Source: Rhyacophila brunnea (Eukaryota > Arthropoda > Insecta > Trichoptera > Rhyacophilidae). Taken from it: 64,000 bases of DNA. Made by a program: the position numbers and the translations under genes. The DNA lies in NCBI GenBank assembly GCA_022495005.1, contig JAGYXB010000277.1, forward strand, positions 1 to 64,000, in the 5' to 3' direction. The notes under the pieces were generated by a model. That model searched no databases and had not been told where the DNA came from. It worked only from the letters and a program-made list of their open reading frames with translations. The stretch's first letter is position 1. Every line of letters starts with the position of its first letter. Shown here piece after piece: positions 58,801 through 64,000 of the stretch.

Positions 58801-59009
58801 GGAACACTCTACGAGTAAACCCCCAACATGTTTTTATCAAGAGACAGGGTAGCTTTCATACAATTATTTAGTAATAAGTAAAATAAAAACACAGGAACTA
58901 CCTTCAGGGCATCGTTGCCGGTTAGCCTTTTTTGACGCTCTTGGTCGCGGATTATGATGAATGGGCGGCCAAATTCATCAAAGGCAACCGTGCCCGGAAA
59001 AGCTGACAT
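37725..59009 (-). CDS. CCT5: T-complex protein 1 subunit epsilon (CCT5), complete gene span
   Basis: Nine exons on the minus strand sum to 1632 bases, 543 aa plus stop; human CCT5 has 541. All junctions keep phase and use GT-AG. CCT5 is one of eight subunits of the cytosolic chaperonin TRiC/CCT that folds actin, tubulin and other proteins with ATP. Visible signatures: start [23 protein letters not shown] site residues NDGATIL (73-79) and GDGTTGVVV (104-112); [12 protein letters not shown] (51-62); the apical-domain segment with [14 protein letters not shown]; and the end [20 protein letters not shown]. Introns 1, 6 and 7 hold most of the window's large transposons; the introns add about 19.6 kb. 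No frameshift or stop is present, so the gene looks functional. Confidence 0.97.
37865..38519 (-). other. CCT5 intron 8
   Basis: 655 bases; it contains a tRNA-like sequence in reverse at about 38020-38096, otherwise nothing. Confidence 0.5.
38020..38096 (-). repeat. possible tRNA-derived SINE
   Basis: On the minus strand TGGCCATTGTAGTTCAATGA resembles a tRNA box A region and CCAGGGTTTCGGGGTAG a loose box B. No closed acceptor stem. Confidence 0.35.
38520..38611 (-). CDS. CCT5: CCT5 exon 8
   Basis: Completes the serine codon, then [20 protein letters not shown] to VDCLNSG. Acceptor TTGCAG, donor GTAAGA. Confidence 0.96.
38719..39090 (-). pseudogene. LINE ORF, C-terminal part
   Basis: Includes [19 protein letters not shown], the arginine-rich [10 protein letters not shown] and [20 protein letters not shown], typical of the region after RT in many insect LINEs. 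In a different frame from the RT block. Confidence 0.75.
39153..40718 (-). pseudogene. LINE reverse transcriptase region
   Basis: An open stretch 40718-39684 covers RT motifs 0 to A ([10 protein letters not shown] connector, [39 protein letters not shown]). After a break come GVRQGDALS and the YADD box at 39463-39474 in another frame, then INQSKTKYM and [11 protein letters not shown]. The catalytic YADD is intact, but the frame is broken on both sides, so no active RT. Confidence 0.85.
40745..41048. mobile_element. 304-bp near-perfect inverted repeat inside the LINE
   Basis: Two arms of about 140 bp. The left begins GTGGGTCTATTCTATGCTTA; the right in reverse begins GTGGGTCTATTCTATACTTA. Both continue through AAACTTAGGGTAGGTTTGTA and TTAGCACTTATTGTAACAAT. 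It separates the endonuclease and RT segments. A fold-back MITE is the likely nature; a target duplication is not obvious. Confidence 0.8.
41108..41795 (-). pseudogene. LINE endonuclease domain, two frames
   Basis: Frame 1 (41795-41613) [20 protein letters not shown] and [17 protein letters not shown]; frame 2 (41638-41108) [60 protein letters not shown]. These are the E, N-Y-A-P, GDFN, and SDH motifs of APE-type LINE endonucleases. One frameshift near 41630. Confidence 0.85.
41950..42623 (-). other. CCT5 intron 7, part next to exon 7
   Basis: Contains a reverse tRNA-like motif (GGGTTCGAATCCTGCA on minus at 42208-42223) and a short tandem duplication: AGGAGCTTGTTAGTTCA occurs at about 42470 and 42555, each within a block of about 50 bases. 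The same block occurs inverted at 7022-7056. Confidence 0.5.
42624..42778 (-). CDS. CCT5: CCT5 exon 7
   Basis: [20 protein letters not shown] to PLALAEN plus two bases. GGGAAE is the conserved glycine-rich segment near the ATP site. Acceptor GTTAAG, donor GTAACT. Confidence 0.97.
42916..43884 (+). mobile_element. hAT element with transposase fragment, copy 2
   Basis: An 8-bp duplication TTATAGTG at 42908-42915 and 43885-43892. The ends are CAGGGGAGGGCAAACTGCGG and, in reverse, CGGGCGGGCAAACTTTTTGG. The + strand carries the same transposase fragment as 22673-23586. Confidence 0.88.
43232..43784 (+). pseudogene. hAT transposase C-terminal fragment
   Basis: Two frames: [20 protein letters not shown] with DPFSIDIDS, then [20 protein letters not shown] and [16 protein letters not shown]. 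It shares the [18 protein letters not shown] box with the copy at 22807-23206. A stop and a frameshift separate the two parts. The catalytic core is missing. Confidence 0.75.
44858..44970. repeat. subterminal palindromic motif, three copies
   Basis: GGGTATTTCTACCCG, then inverted CGGGTAGAAATACC, then GGTATTTCTACCCG, with a GC-rich hairpin spacer. Likely transposase-binding sites of piggyBac element 2. Confidence 0.6.
45642..47356 (+). pseudogene. piggyBac transposase of element 2, one frameshift
   Basis: It starts [20 protein letters not shown], with an acidic [10 protein letters not shown]-terminus, then [42 protein letters not shown] and, in the second frame, [14 protein letters not shown] and the cysteine-rich C-terminus [10 protein letters not shown] ... 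[18 protein letters not shown]. Candidate catalytic aspartates are D in SLDEG, YMDNYY and GVDRAD. A one-base loss between about 46637 and 46645 shifts the frame; all other blocks are open, about 570 residues. A recent loss or a sequencing error could both explain it. Confidence 0.88.
47754..49411 (-). pseudogene. piggyBac transposase of element 3, one frameshift
   Basis: It starts [20 protein letters not shown] at 49411 with a very acidic N-terminus, then [29 protein letters not shown], and after a one-base shift near 48705 [44 protein letters not shown] and the cysteine-rich end [10 protein letters not shown] ... [18 protein letters not shown]. Candidate aspartates are in CIDES, YIDNWY and AVDRSD. 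Length is about 550 residues. Only this one lesion is visible. It is clearly a different family from element 2. Confidence 0.88.
50112..50474 (-). CDS. CCT5: CCT5 exon 6
   Basis: 121 codons: [75 protein letters not shown] to CVIRSLVQ. Apical to intermediate domain. Donor GTATGT, acceptor TTCTAG. Confidence 0.98.
50475..51581 (-). other. CCT5 intron 5
   Basis: Half of it is the TIR element 50599-51154; the rest (51160-51581) shows nothing to call. Confidence 0.6.
50599..51154. mobile_element. 556-bp element with terminal inverted repeats
   Basis: The left GAGGCGTCTAATTACAAAAA and, in reverse, the right GAGGCGTCTAATTCCAAAAA continue for about 34 bp (GCGA...AAGTCCACA). AT repeats flank both ends, so a TA target is possible. 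No ORF. Confidence 0.65.
51582..51728 (-). CDS. CCT5: CCT5 exon 5
   Basis: 49 codons: [20 protein letters not shown] to [13 protein letters not shown]. Acceptor TGACAG, donor GTGAGC. Confidence 0.97.
51729..52991 (-). other. CCT5 intron 4
   Basis: Contains the Tigger-like MITE 52003-52521; nothing else is supported. Confidence 0.6.
52003..52521. mobile_element. Tigger/pogo-like MITE, 519 bp
   Basis: TA at 52001-52002 and 52522-52523. The ends are CAGTAAAACCTCGTTAATAC and, in reverse, CAGTAAAACCTCGTTAGTAA. CAGTAAAACCTC-type termini resemble those of 22127-23708. No transposase. Confidence 0.85.
52992..53150 (-). CDS. CCT5: CCT5 exon 4
   Basis: 53 codons: [50 protein letters not shown]. Start of the apical domain. 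Confidence 0.97.
53452..53684 (-). CDS. CCT5: CCT5 exon 3
   Basis: [52 protein letters not shown]. Equatorial to intermediate domain. Acceptor CCTCAG, donor GTGCGT. Confidence 0.97.
54203..54437 (-). CDS. CCT5: CCT5 exon 2
   Basis: 78 codons plus one base: residues 37-115 with [43 protein letters not shown]. This is the nucleotide-binding part of the equatorial domain. Acceptor TTCCAG, donor GTAAGA. Confidence 0.98.
55165..55733. mobile_element. TIR element with repeated GCAAAAGTCA motif
   Basis: The ends are ATATCGTCACCGTTCAGGCA at the left and its inverse at the right, perfect for about 35 bases up to AGTCACCAACCCT. Inside, AAGCAAAAGTCA recurs near 55340, 55410 and 55481. TA-rich flanks suggest a Tc1/mariner-type target. 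No ORF. Confidence 0.75.
55765..56828 (-). mobile_element. piggyBac-like element 4, internally deleted to 1.06 kb
   Basis: TTAA at 55761-55764 and 56829-56832. The ends are CCCTTAGAATGCTACG and, in reverse, CCCTTTGGCTGCTACG. Near the left end are the palindromes AACGATATATCGTT and AACGATCGTCGTT. It keeps only the transposase C-terminus (56336-56527). Confidence 0.82.
56336..56527 (-). pseudogene. piggyBac transposase cysteine-rich C-terminal domain
   Basis: 63 codons ending at a stop: [20 protein letters not shown], then [20 protein letters not shown]. The C-X2-C ... C-X2-C ... H-X3-C ... H-X3-C layout is the zinc-binding domain found at the end of piggyBac transposases, which binds the ends of the element. 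The catalytic core has been deleted. It opens with an ATG in this copy, but expression is not shown. Confidence 0.7.
58902..59009 (-). CDS. CCT5: CCT5 exon 1 (start)
   Basis: 36 codons: [39 protein letters not shown] at 59009-59007, preceded on the minus strand by AACC, a moderate start context. Donor GTAGTT. Confidence 0.98.
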
Positions 59010-59590
59010 GGTTATTTATTGAAAACAAAATCACAATTCACGGATGATCTTCGATTTTGTTTGAAAACGAAATTAAGCCTAGACCACCATTTGTATATTT
59101 GAAAGAAGACTGAATGTTACAAGTGAAAGAAAAGATTCGACGATTCTAGATTGAATTAAAAAGAATGCATGAGTTTGGCATACATGAACAACTATGAAAC
59201 ATAAATAATATTTTTGGTTATCATTCTAAAGCGTATTGCATAGGTATATTTTATTGCAGATATGGGTGGAATAATATAATTGGATAGTATCATTGAATAT
59301 TATATCTTATTAAGACTGTACTGCTTTCAATTATAAATATTTTTAAATAGTTACCTGGGTACGGGGTCAAGTGGGTTTAATTATAATAGATTATTGATAA
59401 ATTTATTACATAACTTATTGTATTGCATAGTTCTGGTTTTCATTCAATGTCTTTATTTTAAATTAAATCAATCTCTGAGACTGTCACTATTTATTTCGTC
59501 TGTGGAAAGAAAATATTATTGTAGTTAGCTGAATAGTATAAGACTAGAGAGCCTTTAAAAGAGTGTCATGACTCAGAAGTCGTACTCAAG
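59010..59590. other. CCT5 upstream region
   Basis: Probably 5' UTR and promoter of CCT5 on the minus strand. No TATA box or other motif I can support. Confidence 0.4.
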
Positions 59591-59827
59591 CAGTGCTGCC
59601 ATTCGTAGTATAATTATAGTATTTGTACTATAGTTTTGTCCCGCGTAGTTATCTACTATTATAAAAAAGGTATAGTATACTCAAAATACTATAGTTTTGA
59701 ATGTCGGAAAAAATCCATTTTTATCTTAAAGATTTAATATCAACAATAAAAACTACGTCAGAAGTACTAACATTTCTTATTTCCATACTATAAATTGGTG
59801 CAAAGTACTATAATTATTCCTTTAGAA

Positions 59828-60892
59828 CAGTGCTCCGCAACCGGTGTGCCGTGGCACACTGGTGTGCCGTGGCGCATTGTGTCAAAAAATGCAAATAATT
59901 TTGTACCTATATTATACAATACTTACTTAATGGCCAATTTTGCGTGCATGGCTGGTAATATATTTGAGTAAAATAATAAAGAAAGAGAATAATAATAATA
60001 AATAATAAAGAGAATAAAATTAATAAAAAAATGTAAGGTCAGAATGAAAATATTGATATGCCTTACTACCATAGGGATTTTAAATAAATTCACTACCATT
60101 GAAAAGAAGCAATAAATTTTGGGTCCGGCCGAAAAACTTATAACTTTGCTGCAAAATAAATTTCATCATTACTTTCATACAATCAATACGACTGGATTCG
60201 AAACCCTTTTGTAACCAATGCCGGAAATTCTATAGAAGCACTATAATTATATTAGTGAGGAATTTTGTTGAATTGAGGAACGACTTGACGCTAAAAATGA
60301 ATTTCGCCGATGTTCCATTGGGTATTTTCTGGATTTTGGTTAATAAAGAATATCCTCGAATTTCTGACAAGGCTATCGCAGTTCAGCTCCCATTTATACG
60401 ACATATACCTATGTGAGCAACTTTTTTCAACTCAAGCTATAATTAAAAATGCTAAGCAGTCATACTTGACGGGTGATAAGAACTTCGGGTTTCTCTTTCG
60501 TCAGAGCTCTAGTCTGGAGGGGCGTGAAGGGGGGAATAAACACAAATTACAAATTTTCTCTAATGGTTAAAAAGAAGTCGCCTGCGGCGCTATATTACTA
60601 CGCTGATACTTATATTTTTAAATATGTTATTGGGGAGTGTTTGTATTAATAAATACAAAAAATAACTATACATATCTACAATGAATACCATTAATTTTAC
60701 CTCGAATGCCATTTGAAAAACACTACCTACTTTAGAGTATCACACTGTCTTTAACCTTAGCGATAGGTAGGGGGCTCGCTTCATCATGTGGGGTCCATAT
60801 TTTGATGCATAAATTGTTTTACCTGTGGTGTGCCGCGGAATTCTGGGAATACCTTTGGTGTGCCATGGGTGAGAAAAGGTTGCGGAGCACTG
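59828..60892 (+). mobile_element. hAT element nested in the outer element
   Basis: Perfect termini CAGTGCTCCGCAACC and GGTTGCGGAGCACTG, and a perfect 8-bp duplication CTTTAGAA (59820-59827 and 60893-60900). It keeps scraps of a hAT transposase at about 60330-60570. Confidence 0.9.
60330..60570 (+). pseudogene. hAT transposase remnant
   Basis: In broken frames: NKEYPRISDKA, then YLCEQLFSTQAIIKNAKQSY. The pattern YP.lsd.A ... YLCE..FS is the conserved C-terminal region of ZBED5/SCAND3-like hAT transposases. Too degraded for function. Confidence 0.6.
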
Positions 60893-61379
60893 CTTTAGAA
60901 GACAATTAAGACAGCAAGAAACAGGTAAAAATACCCTGGATTTTGAATTAAAATGGAATTTCTTGATTTTGCCGGTAAGTGTTTTCAATCAAAGGAGGTA
61001 CCTTAATAAAAAAATCGGTGTGTGTACTTATGTACGCGCGTTAGAAGTTATACTTCTTTGGCGTAACAAAATAAAATAATCGCACACCGCGTTCGTCAAA
61101 ATTCACATCAACCAAAAATATTCAAACAGTTGGAAAATAGTTTTCACATAAACTAAATAGGTATGTAATACTAAACAAAAGTAACTTACCTACCTATCAC
61201 ACTTAAAAATATTAAGCTTAGTTTTGACAGCTAATCAGATATACAAAGGAGTGGGTACAATTCACAACGCGAAAGAATATTTTTTCACCATCTTTTTTGG
61301 CCAACAATAATAAATTCGTTTCCTAGGCAACGGAATAATTCTTCGTACATATAATCGTCACGATTGCACTATCATACTG

Positions 61380-61447
61380 TGGTGTAAAGGCAGTGCGTTC
61401 GGCTGATAACCGAACAATCGTGGTTCGGATCCAATCGAGTGCGATTT
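61380..61447 (+). repeat. degenerate tRNA-like sequence (SINE head?)
   Basis: A perfect 5-bp anticodon-like stem TTCGG/CCGAA encloses CTGATAA (anticodon GAT position), with a box B-like GGTTCGGATCC downstream and a T run after it. The acceptor and T stems do not pair, so it is more likely a SINE or tRNA relic than a tRNA-Ile gene. Confidence 0.4.
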
Positions 61448-62072
61448 TTTTCGTGTGAAAAAAATAATTATGTGTTACATGTCACACGCCAAAAATACAC
61501 TCTGGGGCCTTATGTTAGAACTTGCGAGTCCAAGTCGCCCGGTTGACATGACGTCATATGACATCATTGCTACGTACTACCGGAGTGATAATAGCATTCG
61601 AGAAATTAACGCTGCTCAAACACTGGCGTTATCCATTGTCCCCATACACAAATAGGTGTTTCAGCATGTTTAAGCTGTGTGCGTTCGGCGGCTTGCCTCG
61701 ACCGTGTATTGGCTTACGTCACAATTACGTCATGTCGTCGGGTGACTAAATGTCACAATTTTCCAAACGAGTCTAAAGTATAACTTCAAAAAGAACCTCG
61801 AATTTTTTTTTTGCGAAAAACAATAAACCTATGGATTTTCTACATAAAATTATTAATGGCAGCGCGTACTATACTTTTTCGGAATAGGTACTATATTTTT
61901 TTGGGTAGCATACTATAACTCGGTGACAAAAAAATGGCAGCACTATACTCAGAAAAAACTTAAAAAATCAAAAGTTGCCGAACCAACCACCCAAAAGTTT
62001 GTTTTCAATGTTTTCGTTTTGAAAAAGTTTTTATATCCAATTTGAATAGCGTATTACTGTGTAAATTCAAAG

Positions 62073-62248
62073 ATGTGCATCGTAATAGTGACCGGCAGAG
62101 GTTTAGTGTTGTTTTTAGCCAATTTAGCGGCGGTAATGTGTATAGTATTTTCGATATTGACTCCGAAATGGTTGATTGGACCGACCAAATCAAAAATTAC
62201 TCCGAACGGAACAGAATCGTACGTGCCGACGGTGGGAGTTTTCAACAG
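62073..62248 (+). CDS. LHFPL2: LHFPL2-like exon 1
   Basis: ATG in context CAAAGATG; ends GVFN plus AG before donor GTTCGT. Confidence 0.8.
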
Positions 62249-63848
62249 GTTCGTAGACCATCAATATAAATGGAATAAAGTCGCTGTAAAAGCCTTCAAT
62301 AGTCTCCTAATTTACAGTGTATTAGGTATCTAAATAATTAAACCTGACGATTATTATTATGTATTGTTTTTCGAATTTTTACGTTTACCTATGTACCTAC
62401 CTTCCGTATTTGCAGAATTGTGTGATGTGATGACTGATGAGCATGCATAACTCCTGTGAATAATTAAAAGTATGCGCTCATTAGTTTTACCACAATAATT
62501 CCATAGTCAGCAGAATTTCTGAATTTAATTTTGATTAATAATTGTCAGTAGAGATAGGTACTTATAATATATTTATGTTTTCACAGAAATATAACCACAT
62601 ATTATATTGGACAATTACCTATTTATTGACGGTGGTACATTTATTATGTAGGTATGACGAGATTGCCGCAGTACCAAACTGGCATGGAGTGGAGAATAGA
62701 ACCATCAGAGTGACGTCCCATCTCAGAGTAATAATATAAAGAGAGAGGGTATTGTTCGGCAAAATGAAGACGTGTTTTTTGCATGTAACGCACAGTAGAA
62801 CCTCAATTTTATTATTATTAACTTAACTATGAAACGTTATACCATCATGTTGCTCCTCAGTACGGCTACCAAATTTAAACACAACATAGTTAATCATATT
62901 TTCTACTAAATTAACTAAAAATAACCACCACTAACTTTTTAACACAAAAACAATAAATTTCAGCGATACATGGTGGCAGTTTTTGAACGAGTGGAGTCAT
63001 TCACTAGTACAGCGATGTGTACAAAAAAAAAAATTAATTAGCCGTAGAAATTCTATCTTACTCTAACGCATATTGGGGAGATATAAGTGTGCCGAATACT
63101 TTAACATTCGCACTTATGGTTTGTTTTTATTCAGGCCTTGGGTCCTATTGTGTCTTAAGCATAATGTGTTCAACCCATGCATGCTATCAACGCTCACGTA
63201 TACGTGTCAAACATGAACTTTTAATGCAAGAGAAATCCAAAAATTACGAGTAGGTAGCGCAACGTGACATGGGCATGTTGGGCATAACGCGGAAAGAGCG
63301 CCTTCATCCAGCAGTGGATTATGATTTTTTTGTGAAATATAATTTAAGAATACCATACTACGATACAACCAAGGAATTTCCAGAGGCTATATAAACACCC
63401 TGACTATGAATATTTATATAGGCACCATCATAAATCGTCAGGTGCTCGAATTTAGAACTAAGTTCATCCCAATATAAAAAGTATTGAATGATGTGTCAAA
63501 TGTTAGCATGTGGCGCACTCACTCGGCGAACAACTTATATTGATGGATCTATAACATATTATACAGTGATGAACCAGCAAGTTTAAAATTTCATAAGGTG
63601 TCTTTCGAGTTTCCTGTTAGCAAAGTTGTCTGGCAAGGCGACACAATCTCACCCAAACTATTATCACTGCTGTATAATTTGTTTGCTGGAATGTTGTATA
63701 TCAGTCTTTATTATTTTATTTATTGTTTACAGATGCACCCAAATCAACCACAAAGAATTGTGCGGTCCGTTTGCTCAGGAGGGTCTCGCCACAGATAATG
63801 ATGTCTTCCCGCCTGCTTGGAAGGCGACTTATTTCTTTATCCTCTTAG
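62073..63848 (+). CDS. LHFPL2: LHFPL2-like tetraspan membrane protein, first two coding exons (partial)
   Basis: Exon 62073-62248 (58 codons plus two bases) and exon 63733-63848 join through a split arginine codon. The protein starts MCIVIVTGRGLVLFLANLAA, with a first membrane segment at about residues 9-31, then TPKWLIGPTK and PTVGVFNRC, CTQINHKELCGPFAQ with cysteines at 60 and 69, and AWKATYFFILLG entering the second membrane segment. The order M-C-x-V-I-V-T ... W-L-I-G ... P-T-x-G ... C ... LCGP matches LHFPL2 of the LHFPL tetraspan family, membrane proteins related to claudins. The C-terminal two thirds lie beyond the right edge. It is divergent to CCT5. The assignment is by remembered family pattern. 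Confidence 0.8.
62249..63732 (+). other. LHFPL2-like intron 1
   Basis: Contains the repeat 62723-63135 and, near 63280-63335, CGCCTTCATCCAGCAGTGGA, which resembles the tail of insect LINEs. Otherwise nothing. Confidence 0.55.
62723..63135 (+). repeat. uninterrupted relative of the 22127-23708 element
   Basis: CTCAGAGTAATAATATAAAG to TTTATTCAG matches 22155-22670 plus 23587 onward, with CGCACAGTAGAACCTCAATT and CCGTAGAAATTCTATCTTAC shared. It lacks the hAT and fold-back insertions, and lacks the terminal CAGTAAAACC repeats. Confidence 0.75.
63733..63848 (+). CDS. LHFPL2: LHFPL2-like exon 2
   Basis: Acceptor GTTTACAG, donor GTATGC; encodes RCTQINHKELCGPFAQEGLA and ends TYFFILLG (split codon). 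Confidence 0.8.
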
Positions 63849-64000
63849 GTATGCACATATTAAAAAATCCTGAATAACTATACTTATTAGAAATTATAAA
63901 ATTATAGATATTAGAAAATTAATCAAAGATTCATGCAAACAAATCAAAATCACAGATTTTTTCTTAATAAATAATGAGTATTAAACATGTTAAAATATTT

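Larger units (their letters stand above)
54438..58901 (-). other. CCT5 intron 1
   Basis: 4.5 kb. It holds a short insect-type repeat motif at about 54550-54640 (ATGTTTGTTTGTACCGTCC, CGACAAAATTTGG), the MITE 55165-55733 and the piggyBac derivative 55765-56828. From 56833 to 58900 I see no feature. Confidence 0.6.
59591..61945. mobile_element. outer hAT-like element with short TIRs
   Basis: The left end CAGTGCTGCCATT and, in reverse, the right end TAGTGCTGCCATT; flanks TACTCAAG and TACTCAGA are an 8-bp duplication with two changes. AT-rich inner blocks with TAGTATACT/ACTATA motifs occur near both ends. It encloses 59828-60892 and a tRNA-like sequence near 61380. Confidence 0.6.

Noticed and set aside
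60740..60988. Minus-strand ORF across the right end of the inner hAT
   Set aside because: It crosses the element boundary and has no conserved motif.
61380..61447. A tRNA-Ile (GAT) gene
   Set aside because: The anticodon arm is perfect, but the acceptor and T stems do not pair and the sequence lies inside a mobile element; kept only as tRNA-like repeat.

Overview
This is a window of an AT-rich animal nuclear genome, most likely an insect. The genes are split by GT-AG introns, the host proteins are animal housekeeping or membrane proteins, and the rest is packed with DNA transposons (piggyBac, mariner, pogo/Tigger, hAT and probably Harbinger) plus one non-LTR retrotransposon. The insect order cannot be fixed from the sequence alone. 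I see no bacterial operon, CRISPR array, plasmid or virus.

Four host genes can be rebuilt exon by exon. (1) A C2H2 zinc-finger gene on + runs from upstream of the window to its stop at 21147; exons 143-257, 1840-1939, 3224-3317, 6269-6389 (with an identical tandem copy at 6436-6556), 7721-7891, 20186-20255 and 20987-21147 join with consistent phase. (2) RpL23 (uL14) on +, four exons, 28398-31584, complete at 140 aa. (3) CCT5, the chaperonin TRiC/CCT epsilon subunit, on -, nine exons from 59009 down to 37725, complete at 543 aa. (4) The first two exons of an LHFPL2-like tetraspan gene on +, 62073-63848, continuing past the right edge. RpL23 and CCT5 converge; CCT5 and the LHFPL2-like gene diverge.

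Introns and spacers hold the mobile DNA. The zinc-finger introns carry a pogo-like element (3793-5762), a 105-bp piggyBac-type MITE inside a tandem array, a hAT element (10630-11769) and a mariner (13816-17675) split by a piggyBac element (14894-17455). Between genes 1 and 2 lies a pogo/Tigger-like element (22127-23708) invaded by a hAT element and a fold-back MITE. RpL23 intron 3 carries a second copy of the 10630 hAT family. CCT5 intron 7 holds a LINE split by a fold-back repeat. CCT5 intron 6 holds a hAT element and a piggyBac element nested in another piggyBac element, the outer one ending 34 bp from the exon 6 donor. CCT5 intron 1 holds a MITE and a 1.06-kb piggyBac derivative that keeps only the C-terminal cysteine-rich domain. 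The CCT5-LHFPL2 interval holds a hAT nested in a hAT-like element.

I did not find a new multi-gene system. The most unusual features are the perfect 167-bp tandem duplication containing a whole zinc-finger exon with both splice sites, the density and nesting of several distinct piggyBac families with readable TTAA junctions, and several short elements built from repeated or palindromic motifs.
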